A DNA stretch of 64,000 nt from Macrotis lagotis. Taxonomy: Eukaryota > Chordata > Mammalia > Peramelemorphia > Peramelidae. Each line of letters begins with the position of its first letter. The first letter of the stretch is position 1. The stretch is taken from assembly GCF_037893015.1 (NCBI RefSeq), contig NC_133661.1:188364256-188428255 (forward strand), in the 5' to 3' direction. Below are positions 22,310 to 32,965 of the stretch, piece after piece. The position numbers and the translations under genes were made by a program. Below the pieces are notes generated by a model that saw only the letters and a program-made list of their open reading frames with translations, was not told the DNA's origin and did not search any database.

Positions 22310-23199
22310 AATGGATTTTTTGTTGTATTAAAGGAATACTTTACTTTTTTCATTATTCACAGCAAATGAAATTAGTTGATACTTAAGTAACTAATACAGT
22401 GAGAATTACACACATCTGCAATTGGAATTCAATTATCAATTCTTCCAACTTTCATAGAGTGGGAAAAATAGATGAGCAATAGCTATTCATTTAACAGAAA
22501 AGAAAACATGAACCAAAAAACCTCACAGAGGAAGTAGAACTTGAATGAAAAATTTTGGATGCATGATCAAGAGCCAACCAGGGATTGTCTGGTTCAGGTG
22601 ACACATATAGGTGATTGGGGGAGGGAATAGAGGGAAAGAGCTTGATTTAATAAGAGCAATGAAGATGATAATGAATATTGAATAAAATTATCAAATCACA
22701 GAAGTTCTTCTTTCCATGCAGCTCTGTAGATCTCTATCATGCTCTAACTCTTTAACCCATTATTTATCCTTGAAATTCACACACTAGATGTATCCACTGC
22801 CCTGTAAGCTGTCTATTTGATCAGAAAAATCATCTCAGAGTCTCCATTTAAGTTGGACACCCAGGTCAGTCATACCCTTTGTTCTATTGAGTACGCACTA
22901 CAGACTTCTACCGTTTCCTCTTGTTGGGGGTACCTTTGACCTCCCCCTCACTTCAATTTCATCTTATGTATTATATTACTGATGTATTATATTTACTAAG
23001 GTAAAGAGTATCTTTCTATATACTTGTATTTTTATTCCCAGTACCTGAGTTATTGACTTCAGGGTTAAAAGATACAATTCCAAACTAATTCATGAACTTC
23101 ACTACAAACCTGTCAAAAAGTGATCTTCCAGACTCTCTTTGAACAACTTCAGTGACAAAGGAGGAAATGAAGAAATTTCTTCTATTTAAAAATAATTCT

Positions 23200-23357
23200 G
23201 GGGCAGCTATGTGGCACAGTGGATAAAGCACTGACCCTGGAGTCAGGAGTACCTGAGTTCAAATTTGGCCTCAGACGTTTAATAATTGCCTAGCTGTGTG
23301 ACCTTGGACAAGCCACTTAACCCCATTGCCTTGCAAAAAAAACCTAAAAAAATTAAT
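23200..23357 (+). mobile_element. tRNA-derived SINE, sense, nearly complete
   Basis: Head GGGGCAGCTATGTGGCACAG with the A box (GTGGCACAGTGG) and B-box-like GAGTTCAAATTTGG, then CCTAGCTGTGTGACCTTGG, TTGCAAAAAAAACC and an A-rich tail. The short direct repeat AATAATTCT lies at 23191-23199 and 23358-23366. This is the clearest sense copy of the family in the window. Confidence 0.95.
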
Positions 23358-24390
23358 AATAATTCTATCTATTGATCTTTTCCCAGCATTCTATACATTT
23401 GGGATCATGTTGAACACATTTAATTGCTTTTTCAGATGAGGTAGAATTTTTCCTTCTAGAAGATAAATAGCTTGAGGGTAAGGAAATCCTTTATTCCTTT
23501 TCTGTCTTTCTTTATTTCCTTTATTTCCCTTCTTGATCTCTTTTAATTTGGTGGAACTGTAGGTGCAAAATGAATTGGATGAATAAGATTTGATTGGATG
23601 TGATTGGATAATAAACAAGGAATAAGATGTGACATCCAAGAAGACTTGAACAGTTTCAAAATACTGCAGAATTAGGTTTGCTTTCATTAGACTGTCCACT
23701 CTTTTCATACAAGTTGAGAATCTCATTCCACTAAGGACTCAATTCTTATTCTCTTGGAAAACCTTTTAACTTTGAGCCATCTCTCTAGTTTATTAGAGTC
23801 ACACAGTACAATTCATTGTTTCTGAAGGAGACATAAGGAAATATCGATAAAAGACTATAGAGAGTGGAGAACAGTTTGGATGACTGGACTTAAGTCATTG
23901 GTTTTCTCCTAAGAGAGGTTAATAAAGGATTTCACCAGAAATAAATCTCCTTTCCTTGGGACATTTAATCTCCATTTTGAAGAGAGATAAATAAGAGTAT
24001 AGATTAAAAATAAAATTCCTTTGGAGAAAAATCAAGGCAGGGTATATAAAAGTCCATGCCTATTATGGAAGTGATTTGTGATCTAGCTTAGATAGAAAAA
24101 AATCTTTACATATTCTATATTGTTGAGGTTTTTCAGAGGAGTTTATGAATTGGAAGAGAGCAAGCATCTTTTATTAACAGAAATATAATTCAGGTATGTT
24201 TGCCTGTTATTCTTTATTAAACCCTTGGTAGGGAAGTTACTTCCTAGACAATTTTGGGAAAACACTTTGCTAGATAAGTGGTGGTGACCAAAGGAAAATG
24301 TGTATATGTATGTGTATGTGTTTGTGTTTGTGTATATAAGTGTGTGTGTCTGTGTTTCTATTTAGAAAAAGAAAGAAAGAGAAGGAAGAC
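23358..24390. other. Single-copy-like DNA, no gene
   Basis: A minus-strand open frame of 111 codons (23726-23391) has no recognisable domain and reads as chance. A TG-rich stretch lies at 24300-24352. No repeat family is recognised. Confidence 0.45.
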
Positions 24391-24764
24391 AAATTTTTAC
24401 TTTTAATCTGTTTTATTAACACATTTATTTATTTTTGTATTTTGCAATTTTCCCCTAATCTTGCTTTCCTTCCTGTCCACCCCCCAAAGAAGGTAGTCTG
24501 ATAGTCTTTACATTGTTTCCACGCTATACATTGATCTAAATTGAATGTGTTGAGAGAGAAATTATATCTTTTAAGGAAAAATAAACTAAAATATAGCAAA
24601 GCTACATAATTAGATAACTTTTTTAAAATTAAAGCTAGTAGTCTTTGGTCTTTGTACAAATTCCACAATTCTTTCTCTGGATAACGATGGTATTCTCCAT
24701 CACAAATATCCCAAAATTGGCCCTGATTGTTGCACTGATTGAATTAGCAAGTCCATTAAAATTG

Positions 24765-27372
24765 ATCATCAACCCTATGTTGCTGTTATGGTGTACAATG
24801 TTCTTCTGGTTCTGCTCATCTCGCTCAGCATCAATTCATGCAAATCCTTCTAGGCTGCTCTAAATTCCTATCCCTCCTGTTATCTAATAGAATAGTGCTC
24901 CATAATGCATATATGCAACAATTTGTTCAGTCATTCCCCAACTGATGGACATTCACTCAATTTCCAGTTCTTTGCCAACACAAACAGAGCTGCTATGAAC
25001 ATTTTTGTACCAGTGATGATTTACCCCTTTCAGGGTATTGACCCAGTAGTTCTCTTGCTGGATCCAAAGGTATAGTGCCCTTTATTGCTCTTCAGAAAGT
25101 TTGAATGAATTCACAGCTCCAACAAACGATGTATTAGTATCCTAGATTTCCCACATCCCTTCCAACATTGATGATTGTTCTTTCTGGTCATATTGACCAT
25201 TCTGAGAGATATGAGTCAGAGATACTTTAATTTGCATTTCTCTAATAAGTAATGATTTAGAACAATTTTTCAGATAACTATGGATCACTTTGATTTCATC
25301 ATCTGTAGATTGCCTCTGCATATCTTTTGACCATTTGTCAATTAGCTTTATTTTTTTATAAATTTGACTCGGTTCTCTATATATTTTAGAAATGAGTTCT
25401 TTGTCAGAAATACTAGTTGTAATTGCTTCCCAATTTACTACATTTCTTTTTATTGTGGTTGCAGAAGCTTTTAAATTTAATGTAATCAATATTATGTAGT
25501 TTTGACCAATACCAGCTTCATCATAAGCTTCATAATAAACTGCTTCCCTTTCCATAGATCTGATGGGTAAACTATGCCATTATCTCCTAATTTTCTTATA
25601 ACATTGTATTTTAGTCTAAATCCTGTACCCATTTGATCTTATCTTGTTATAAGGTGTGAGATATTGATCTAATCCGAGTTTCTGAGTCATACTAACTTCC
25701 AATTTTCCCAATAGTTTTATTCAACGAGAGAGTTTTTTATCCAGAAGTTGGATTCTTTGGTTTTATCAAAAAACAAATTACTATAATCATTTCATATTAT
25801 CTCTTTTACACCTACTCTATTCCAATGATCCACCATTCTTTTTCTGAACCAATACCAGAGAGTTTTGATGACTGATGCTACATAATATAATTTTAGATTT
25901 GGTAGGGCTAAACCATCTTCTTTTGCACTTTTTTCATTAATTCCCTGGAAATTCATGATGTTTTATTTCTCCATATGAATTTACTTACAATTTTTCTAAC
26001 TCATTAAAATATTTTTTTGGAATTTTTAATGGTAGGGCATTAAATAAGTAGTTTAATTTAGGTAGAATTGTCATTTTTATTATATTAACTAACCTAACCA
26101 TGAGCAATTGATATATTCCCAGATTTTTAAATTTTATTTTATTTCTGTCATAAGTGTTTTATATTGTTTTCATAGAATATAAGAGACTACCTTGGTACTC
26201 CAACTCCCAAATATTTTATATTATCTGAATGAATGCTATATATCTCTTTCTAGCTCTTGATGCTGTATCTAGAAATGCTGAGGATTTGTGAGGGTTTTAT
26301 TTATATTCTGTGACTTTGCTAAAGTTGCTAATTATTTCTAGTAGTTTTGTAGATGAATTTTAGGATTTTCTAGGTATACCATCATGTCATCTGAAAAAAG
26401 TGAGAATTTTGTTTCTTCCTTCCCAATTCTAATTCCTTCAATTTTGTTTCATTCTCTTATTGCTAAGTTAAAATTTTTAAAAATTATTTTTTATGATATT
26501 TTATTAGATTTTTTTGCAAGGCAATGGGTTGAAGTTCCTTGCCTAAGGCCACACAGCTAGGTAATTATTAAATGTCTGAGGCCAGATTGAGCTCAGGTCC
26601 TTCTGACTCCAGGTCTCGTGCTCTATCAACTGAGCTTCCTAGCCACCCCTAGGCTAACATTTCTAAAACAATACTGAATAGTACTGGTAATAGCAGCCAT
26701 CTTTGTTTCACCCCAATCTATATTTGATTTTAAGGTTTTTAAGCCCTAGTACATTGTCAATTTTTGTTTAAGTTCCATGTACTGCAGAAAAATCTTATAT
26801 TCCATTTTAATCCACATACAGTTTCCATTCAAGGCTCTTTCATGTCTAGGTTTTCTAAAATTCTATTTATCTCCTTAACTTCCTTCTTGTTTATTTTATG
26901 CTTTAGATTTATCTAAATCTCAGAGCAGGAGGTTGAGTTCTCCCACCAGTAGAGTTTTAGTGCTTATTTCTTCCTGTAACACATTCAACATGTCCTCTAA
27001 GAATTTGGGTGCTATACCATTGGGTGCATACATATTTAGAACTAAAATTGCTTCATTGTATATGTTACGTTTTAGGAGGATTTAGATACCTTGCTTATCT
27101 CTTTTAATGAGATCTATTTTTGCAGCTACTTTGTTTGAGATAAGGATTGCTATCCCTGTTTTTTTTTCACTTCTCCTGAAGCCAAATATATTTTGCTCCA
27201 ACATTTTACGTTTACACCATATGTATCTTTCTGCTTCCAATGAGCTTCTTGTAAGCAGCCTATTGTAAGATTCAGTTCTTTTAATCTGTTCTGCTATTCA
27301 TTTACATTTTATGAGAGAGTTCATCCCATTCACATTCAAAGTTATAATTACTAACTCTTTATTTTCCTCCAT
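24765..27372 (-). pseudogene. L1 ORF2, full length but disrupted
   Basis: The start ATG is at 27372-27370; the opening matches the ITLN..NGMNSL endonuclease pattern. Endonuclease blocks continue to about 26880. RT lies at about 26480-26250, with the active site reading FSDD instead of FADD (near 26395). The C-terminal part at 25555-25142 is open for 137 codons, with KELISKIYREPSQIYKKIKL and HSYLKNCSKSLLIREMQIKV blocks. A SINE at 26505-26650 and several stops break the gene. The expected product joined an AP-type endonuclease to an RT. Confidence 0.9.
26505..26650 (-). mobile_element. tRNA-derived SINE inside L1 ORF2
   Basis: Antisense copy with TTTTTTTGCAAGGCAATGGG, GGCCACACAGCTAGGTAATT and a reversed head ending TAGCCACCCC. 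It splits L1 sequence that otherwise continues (TTATTGCT, then CTAACATTTCTAA). No clean TSD could be read. Confidence 0.9.
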
Positions 27373-27994
27373 ACTATCTTCCTTCTGTTTGCATTTTTTC
27401 CCTTTTTTCCTTTATCCATGTTCTCCAGTATTTTGTTTCTGAATACCATCAACCTTCAGAGTATTTTCCCCCTTATATCCAACCCTCTCCCCTTCCATTC
27501 CCCTTTACCTTTCCTAATTCTTCCTTCCCTTCCTTCTGTTATTCACTTCCCCCCCTCCTACTTTCCCTTTTTAATACTTGAAAGGCAAGATAAGTTTCTT
27601 AACTTAGCTGAGTATGATTATATTAACCTTTGGACAAATCTAATGAGATTATGATTCTGGTGGTTTTCTCCTCCTCCCTTCTTCTCCTCTATTGCAATAA
27701 GTCCTTTGTACCTCTTTATATAATGTGTTTTACTCCATTCAATCATTTCCATCCTCCTATCTCCTTATCCCCACCCCCTTTTAAAGAGATATTTTTTCCA
27801 AATCATTTTGTCAGAATGATGCATAAGTCATAAGTGTCCATCACTTCTGCCTGAGTACATTCTCTCCAATAGAATGAAATTCCTGAGATATGAGAATCTT
27901 TTTCCCAGGTGGGGATTTATCCAATTTCATTTTATTGGATAGCAGTTTTTTTTCTTTTTCCTTTTTTTAAACTTTTCAACCTTTTTAATTTTTT

Positions 27995-29006
27995 TTAAGC
28001 TCTTGAGTCTCCTGTTTGAAGCCCCAAATTTCTATTTAGCTCTGGTCTTTTCATCAGGAAAATCTCATATTTTGTTGAATGTCCATCTTTTCCCCTGGAA
28101 GAGAAGGCTCAGTATTGTGAGAGTGAATACTTGGCTGCATTCCAATCTCCCTTGCTCTTTGGAATATCATATTCCCAGATATTTGATACCTTAATGTTTA
28201 TGCAGCCAGGTCCTGTGTAATCCTTACTGTTGTTCCTTCATAATTAAATTGTTTCTTTCTGAATGCTTGCAGGATTTTCTCTTTTATCTGATGGTTCTGG
28301 AATTTGGCCACAATATTACTTGGTGTTTTCAATTTCGGATCCCTTTCAGGTGCAGATTGATGTATTCTTTCAAAAACTATTTTGCCCTGGGGTTCCATGA
28401 TATCATGGCAATTTCCCATCACTAAATCCTTTAATATTGAATCCAGGTTTTTTTTTTCCTTCAATGTTTTTAGGAAGACCAATGATTCTTAAGTTGTCTC
28501 TTCTGAATCTATTTTCCAAATCATTTGTTTTGCCAATAAGGTATTTTATAGTTTCTTCTATTCCTTTGGGTTTTTTTTGCCTTTTTACAAACAATTTTTT
28601 GTTGTTTTGTGAAGTCATTAAGTTCCATAGGTTCCAATTCTTTATTTTTAGAGAAGATTTTTTCTTCATTTACCTTTTGCAACTCCTTTTCCAATTGGCT
28701 AATTCTATTTTTTTGAATGAGTTTTCCATTTGTCCAATTGAGATTTTGAGAGAATTATTTTCTGTTTCCATTCATCCAGTCGTATTTTCTAAGGATTTGT
28801 GGTTTTTTTTGTTGTTGTTGAATGGTGTTAATTTTCTCTTGAGTTTCTTTCACCAATTTTTCCATTGATTTTTTAAAGTCCTTCCAGATATCTTCTAAGA
28901 AGTCTTTCTTGACTGGAGACCGAATAATATTCTCCTTAGAATTTCTACATCTCTCTGAGAACTTTGTCTTCAAGGTAGCTTTCAATCACAGCAGGTCTTT
29001 CTTCAT
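27995..29006 (-). pseudogene. L1 ORF1, nearly complete, disrupted
   Basis: Start ATG 29006-29004, stop TAA 27997-27995, about 337 codons, near the usual L1 ORF1p length. An in-frame stop comes after MKKDLL. The N-part (28985-28755) reads a charged coiled coil. Middle pieces show NDLENRFRRDNLRIIGLP (RRM start, near 28510). The 28482-28198 piece shows the conserved RIHQSAPERDPKLKTPSNIV then AKFQNHQIKEKILQAFRKKQ. The end reads LNRNLGLQTGDSRA. These features identify the RNA-binding chaperone of L1. Confidence 0.92.
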
Positions 29007-29659
29007 TTTCCTAGGATCTTGTGTTGGGGAGGGTGATGTGGATACTTGTTCATTGACCATTAGTTTTGAAAACCCTGGCGGCTTTGATCACTGGATTTAT
29101 TAAACTGAAGTGGGTCGGCCACTAAAGGGCACTAGAGGTTTTCTCTGGAGTTTCTGTGGGTTTAGCCCTTGAGCTATTTATTTAATTTTATTATTCACTC
29201 AGCATGGAGAGAGATCTGTTTCCCACACCTGAGCCTGGGGTAGGGAGGCTGTTATTATGTTTACTCTGGGAAGAGTCACTTTCTCTCACAGGGATAGGGG
29301 AAGGGTTCACCTGAAGACTCTGCTGAAAATTTGGGGCATGTGGCCCTAGTCTTCCTGGCCACCAGAACTGACCAGATTGATGACTAGCCACCTCACTGGA
29401 GCTCTTCCACCCACTATGCTACTCTCCTGCATGCTCACAAAGCCAAGGCTTCCAAGGCTATCCTGAGTTATTCCTGCATCTCACCCTACCACCTCTGGAC
29501 TGACTCTCTGCTCTCTGCCCCCCAGCTCACCCACATTCCTCTGAGATAGACCTTGGCGGTAAGATGTTCTTTGATTTTTCTGGATATTGTGTATTTGAAT
29601 TCTCTTAAGAGGCTTGATTTATATTGATTCTGAGGGAAAGCCAGGAGACTTTAGTACAG

Positions 29660-29697
29660 TGATTGCCTTTTCTCCACCATCTTGGCCAGAAGTTCAT
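29660..29697 (-). promoter_or_regulatory. L1 5' terminus with CCAAGATGG motif
   Basis: Minus strand reads TTCTGGCCAAGATGGTGGAG at the very start of the element, as at 4703 and (variant) 33705. A YY1-like initiator role is inferred from human L1. Confidence 0.6.
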
Positions 29698-29707
29698 GAT
29701 CAATCCT

Positions 29708-30149
29708 AAAATTTACTTTTAAAAGGAAATATTTATTGATTTTTTTTCTAATACTAGTGCTCTTCTATTTTGATTAATTTTATTTTATTATAAATATGTC
29801 TTGTTTTTACATGGTTTTTAGATTTGTGTTGTCTGTTCCATTAGATTCTGAGTTCCTTGAAAGCATGAACCAACTTTTAGATTTATTTGTAACACAATAA
29901 ATGCTTGAGTAAATGCCTCAAGAAATGAAGGAAGCACACATTATTAAGTATGTTCAATGTGCCAGATATTGTGTTATGTGAAAAACATATGAGAGATATG
30001 TTATGTGAGAGATAGACTTATTAAAGAAACTGAAGGAGACAACAATTAAATTACTTACTCAGATTCTATCAGTTATTATGGCTGTATTTGAACTCATATC
30101 TTAATATAGGCCAGTACTATCTCCTCTGAGCCACCTATTTGTCTTAAGG
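29708..30149. other. Old repeat-derived DNA, no gene
   Basis: 29855-29925 resembles the end of L2 (GAGTTCCTTGAAAGCATGAA, then AATAAATGCTTGAGTAAATG). 30080-30145 resembles a reversed CORE-SINE head. Both are strongly diverged. Confidence 0.45.
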
Positions 30150-30351
30150 TTTTGAAGTGCCTGAAACCCTTCTTCATTCTATTCTATACTTCTCTTATCT
30201 CCCAGAGTTATTTTGTACATCATGGTACCACTGGTGCCTTGATAGCATTTCTAATCAACATATCAGAGACCCCAGATGCATTACATCTGGGATCAAACAT
30301 AAAACTTTGTTTTGTTTGTAAAGTCTTTCACATTTTCTTTGACCTATCTTT

Positions 30352-30471
30352 TTTTGTTTGTTTGTCTTTTGCAAGGCAATGAGGATAAGTTACTTGCCCA
30401 AGGTCACAGAGGTAATCATTAAGAATCTGTTCCAGGACCAGTGTTCTATCCACTGTGTCACCTAACTGCCC
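30352..30471 (-). mobile_element. tRNA-derived SINE with 17 bp TSD
   Basis: Antisense copy (TTTGCAAGGCAATGAGG, CCCAAGGTCACAGAGG, reversed head TAACTGCCC). The direct repeat TTCTTTGACCTATCTTT lies at 30335-30351 and 30472-30488, perfect. The central part is shortened to about 120 bp. Confidence 0.95.
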
Positions 30472-30699
30472 TTCTTTGACCTATCTTTCTGGACTTACTA
30501 TACTTCTTTTTTACTTTTTTTTTAATTTATTTTTTATTCTCATTTTGTACAAATGTTTTTTTACATTAATAAAATATACTTGTTTACAAGTAAACAAAAT
30601 ACCCCTCCCCCCATGAATATAGATAGACTTGCTTGGGCGAAAAAGTAAAGGGGAGAGAAAAAAAATTAAAATAAAAAAATAATAGTAATATTTGTAGGT

Positions 30700-30832
30700 A
30701 TGGCCAGGTGGCGCAATGGACAAAGCACCAGCTCTGGAGCCATGAGCACCCGAGTCCATATCCAGCCTTGTAACCCAATAATCACCCAGCTATGTGACAG
30801 GCAAGCCACCCAATCCTCACTTCCCTGCAAAA
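30700..30832 (+). mobile_element. tRNA-SINE-like module 1 in the 3' region of the ORF1-only element
   Basis: GGCCAGGTGGCGCAATGGAC head, A-box-like GGTGGCGCAATGG, degenerate B-box region, CACCCAGCTATGTGAC and CCCTGCAAAAACC end. Antisense to the host element. Its counterpart is at 16112-16240. Confidence 0.85.
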
Positions 30833-30889
30833 ACCAAAAAGAAGGAAAAAAAAGACCCAAAATAAAAAAAAATTGTAATAATAGTAGGG

Positions 30890-31018
30890 GTAGCTGGGTG
30901 GTAGACACAGCATTGGCCCTTGAGCCAGGAGCACCTGGGTCCAAATCTGGCCCCAGACACCCAAAGATCACCCCGCTATGTGGCCCCAGGCAGGCCACCC
31001 AGCCCCACTTGCCCTGCA
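30890..31018 (+). mobile_element. tRNA-SINE-like module 2 in the 3' region of the ORF1-only element
   Basis: GGGTAGCTGGGTGGTAGACA head, GAGCCAGGAGCACCTGGGTC, B-box-like GGTCCAAATCTGG, CTATGTGGCCCCAGGCAGGC end. The counterpart at 15914-16048 sits in the same relative place. Confidence 0.88.
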
Positions 31019-31227
31019 CCCTCCCCCAAATAATAATAACAAAAAATGTGCTTCAGTCTTTGTTCCAACACCATCAACTCTGTAGTGAGTGGATCACATT
31101 CTTTATGATAAGTCCATCACAAAAGTTGCTTCCATATTTTTCCAATGTTGCCATTGCTGATCACAACTCCCTCCTTTCTTATTTCTCCACTACCATGTAC
31201 TATATTTTCTCTCTCCTTTCACTCTGA

Positions 31228-31378
31228 CTCTGCTGTAGGGTCGCTGAGTGGCACAGCAGACAAATTGCTGGTCCTGAGGCCAAGAAGCCCTGAGCCCCCA
31301 TACCACTCCTTAGGCCCAGAATCCACCTGGCCCTATGGTCCTGGGCAGGCCACCCAATCCAAGCCCCTTGCAAGAAGT
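31228..31378 (+). mobile_element. tRNA-SINE-like module 3 in the spacer of the ORF1-only element
   Basis: GGTCGCTGAGTGGCACAGCA head, CCCTATGGTCCTGGGCAGGC and CCCTTGCAAGAAG end. The sense copy at 15.8 kb is truncated before this point, so it is unknown whether this one is a family feature. Confidence 0.75.
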
Positions 31379-31822
31379 AAAAAAAGAAAATGTGTTATAT
31401 CTGACCACTGTCCCACCATGGTCCATCCTCTCCTCCTTTATTCATATCCCCACCCCTTCCCCCTGCTCCCCCCTCCTTCTTACTCCAGTTATCTATACCC
31501 CATTGAGTATATTTGCTGTTTCCTCTCCTAGCCATCTCTGATGAGAGCAAAGGTTCCCTCATTCCCCCTTGCCTCCCTCCTTCCATATCATTGCAATAGC
31601 TCATTGTAATAAAAAAAAATCTTATTATGTGAATTATCTTGGACTATTACCCCTCTCCTTTTTCTTTCTCCCATTCCATTTCCCTTTTTTTCCTATTGAC
31701 TCCATTTTTACACCATATTTTATCTTTGAATTCAGCTTTCTCCTGTGCTTCAAGTATAAAAGCTCCCTCTACCTGCTGTAATAACTGAGATGGTTCATAT
31801 GAATATTATCAGTATCATTTTT

Positions 31823-32965
31823 CTATACATGCAGTTCATCCTCATTAAGTCCCTCATATTCCCCCCACTCCTCCAATCTCCATGCTTCACCTAAGTCCTG
31901 TATCTGAAGATCAAACCTTCTATTCAGCTCTGGCCATTCCAAAAGGAACCTTTGAAATTCCCCTGGTTCATTGAAAGTCCATCTTTTTCCCTGAAAGAGG
32001 ACATTCAGCCTTGCTGGGTAGTTCATTCTTGGCTGCATTCTAAGCTCTTTTGCCTTCTGGTATATTGTATTCCAAGCCCTATGAGCTTCCAATGTAGTTG
32101 CTGCTAAGTCCTGTGTGATCCTGACTGCAGCTCCACGATATTTGAACTGTGTCCTGGCTGCTTGTAATATTTTCTCTTTGACTTGGGAGTTCTGGAACGT
32201 GGCTATAATATTCCTGGGGGTTGGTTTTTTGGGATCTCTTTCTCAGGGGGATCGGTGGATTCTCTCCATTTCTATTTTACCCTCTGCTTTTAGAATATCA
32301 GGGCAATTTTCCTGTAGTAATTCTTTGAAAATGATGTCAAAGCTCTTTTCCTGATCATGACTTTCAGGTATTCCAATAATTTTCAAATTATCTTTCCTAA
32401 GTCTGTTATCCATAACAGTTGTTTTTTCAATGGGATATTTCACATTTTCTTCTAATTGTTCATTTTTTTTAGTTTTGAAGTATTGATTCCTGATTTCTGG
32501 TAAATTCATCAATCTCCCTGAATTCTATTCTTTGTCTGAAGGATTTGTTCTCCTCAGAGAGTTTTCTTATCTCTTTTTCCATCTGGCCAATTTTGCTTTT
32601 AAAGCATTCTTCTCCTCAATAACTTTTTGAACTGTTTTATCCATTTGACCTAAGCTGTTTTTTAGCATGCTATTCTCTTCAGCATTTTTTTTCTGGATTT
32701 CTTTGACTAAGCTGCTGACTTCATTTTCATGTTTTTCCTGCATCTCTCTCCTTTCTTTTCCCAGTTTTTCTTCCAACTCCTTCATTTGATTTTCAAAGTA
32801 TTTTTTGAGCTCTATCATAGCCTGAGCCCAATTTCTGTTTTACTTGGAGTCTTTAGATGCAGGAGCTTGTGCTTCCTCATCTTCCGACTGAGTATTTTGA
32901 TCCTTCTTGGGCTCATTTGCAAAATATTTCTCAATGGTCTTCCTCTTGTTTCTTTGCTTGTTCAT
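31823..32965 (-). pseudogene. ORF1 of the ORF1-only element, nearly complete, frameshifted
   Basis: Start ATG 32965-32963; stop just after an EDELHV end at 31823; about 381 codons, longer than the 337 of the L1 ORF1 at 28 kb. Domains in order: a basic N-terminus containing TIEKYF (residues 10-15), an acidic stretch QSEDEEAQAP, a stop or frameshift near 32840, a long coiled coil (32818-32567, ENQMKELEEKLGKERREMQ), an RRM (32512-32243, LRKDNLKIIGIPE and MERIHRSP) and a CTD (32092-31823, MNYPARLNVLFQGKRWTFNE). Family role: RNA-binding chaperone. Only a few lesions separate the pieces. Confidence 0.92.

Larger units (their letters stand above)
21726..23199. other. Single-copy-like A+T-rich DNA
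   Basis: No gene is seen. It holds a degraded antisense CORE-SINE at about 22000-22140 and a (TA)n tract at 22267-22307. The rest shows no repeat signature I recognise. Confidence 0.5.
24407..29707 (-). mobile_element. Full-length L1, antisense, with approximate TSD
   Basis: Complete architecture on the minus strand: 5' UTR (29697-29007), ORF1 (29006-27995), spacer (27994-27373), ORF2 (27372 to about 24765) and 3' UTR to 24407. The flanks AAATTTTTACTTTTAA (24391-24406) and AAATTTACTTTTAA (29709-29722) are a decayed TSD. A SINE is nested in ORF2. Stops in both ORFs show it is dead. It is the best reference here for the layout of this L1 lineage. Confidence 0.93.

Noticed and set aside
23391..23726. 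111-codon minus-strand open frame
   Set aside because: No domain, no signal of coding composition and no paralog in the window; chance frame in A+T-rich DNA.
28437..28868. 143-codon plus-strand open frame
   Set aside because: It is the antisense shadow of L1 ORF1, rich in F, L and S as expected for the reverse of a lysine-rich coiled coil.
30700..31227. 175-codon plus-strand open frame
   Set aside because: It spans the SINE modules in the antisense tail of the ORF1-only element; the frame is not kept in the 15.8 kb copy as a gene.
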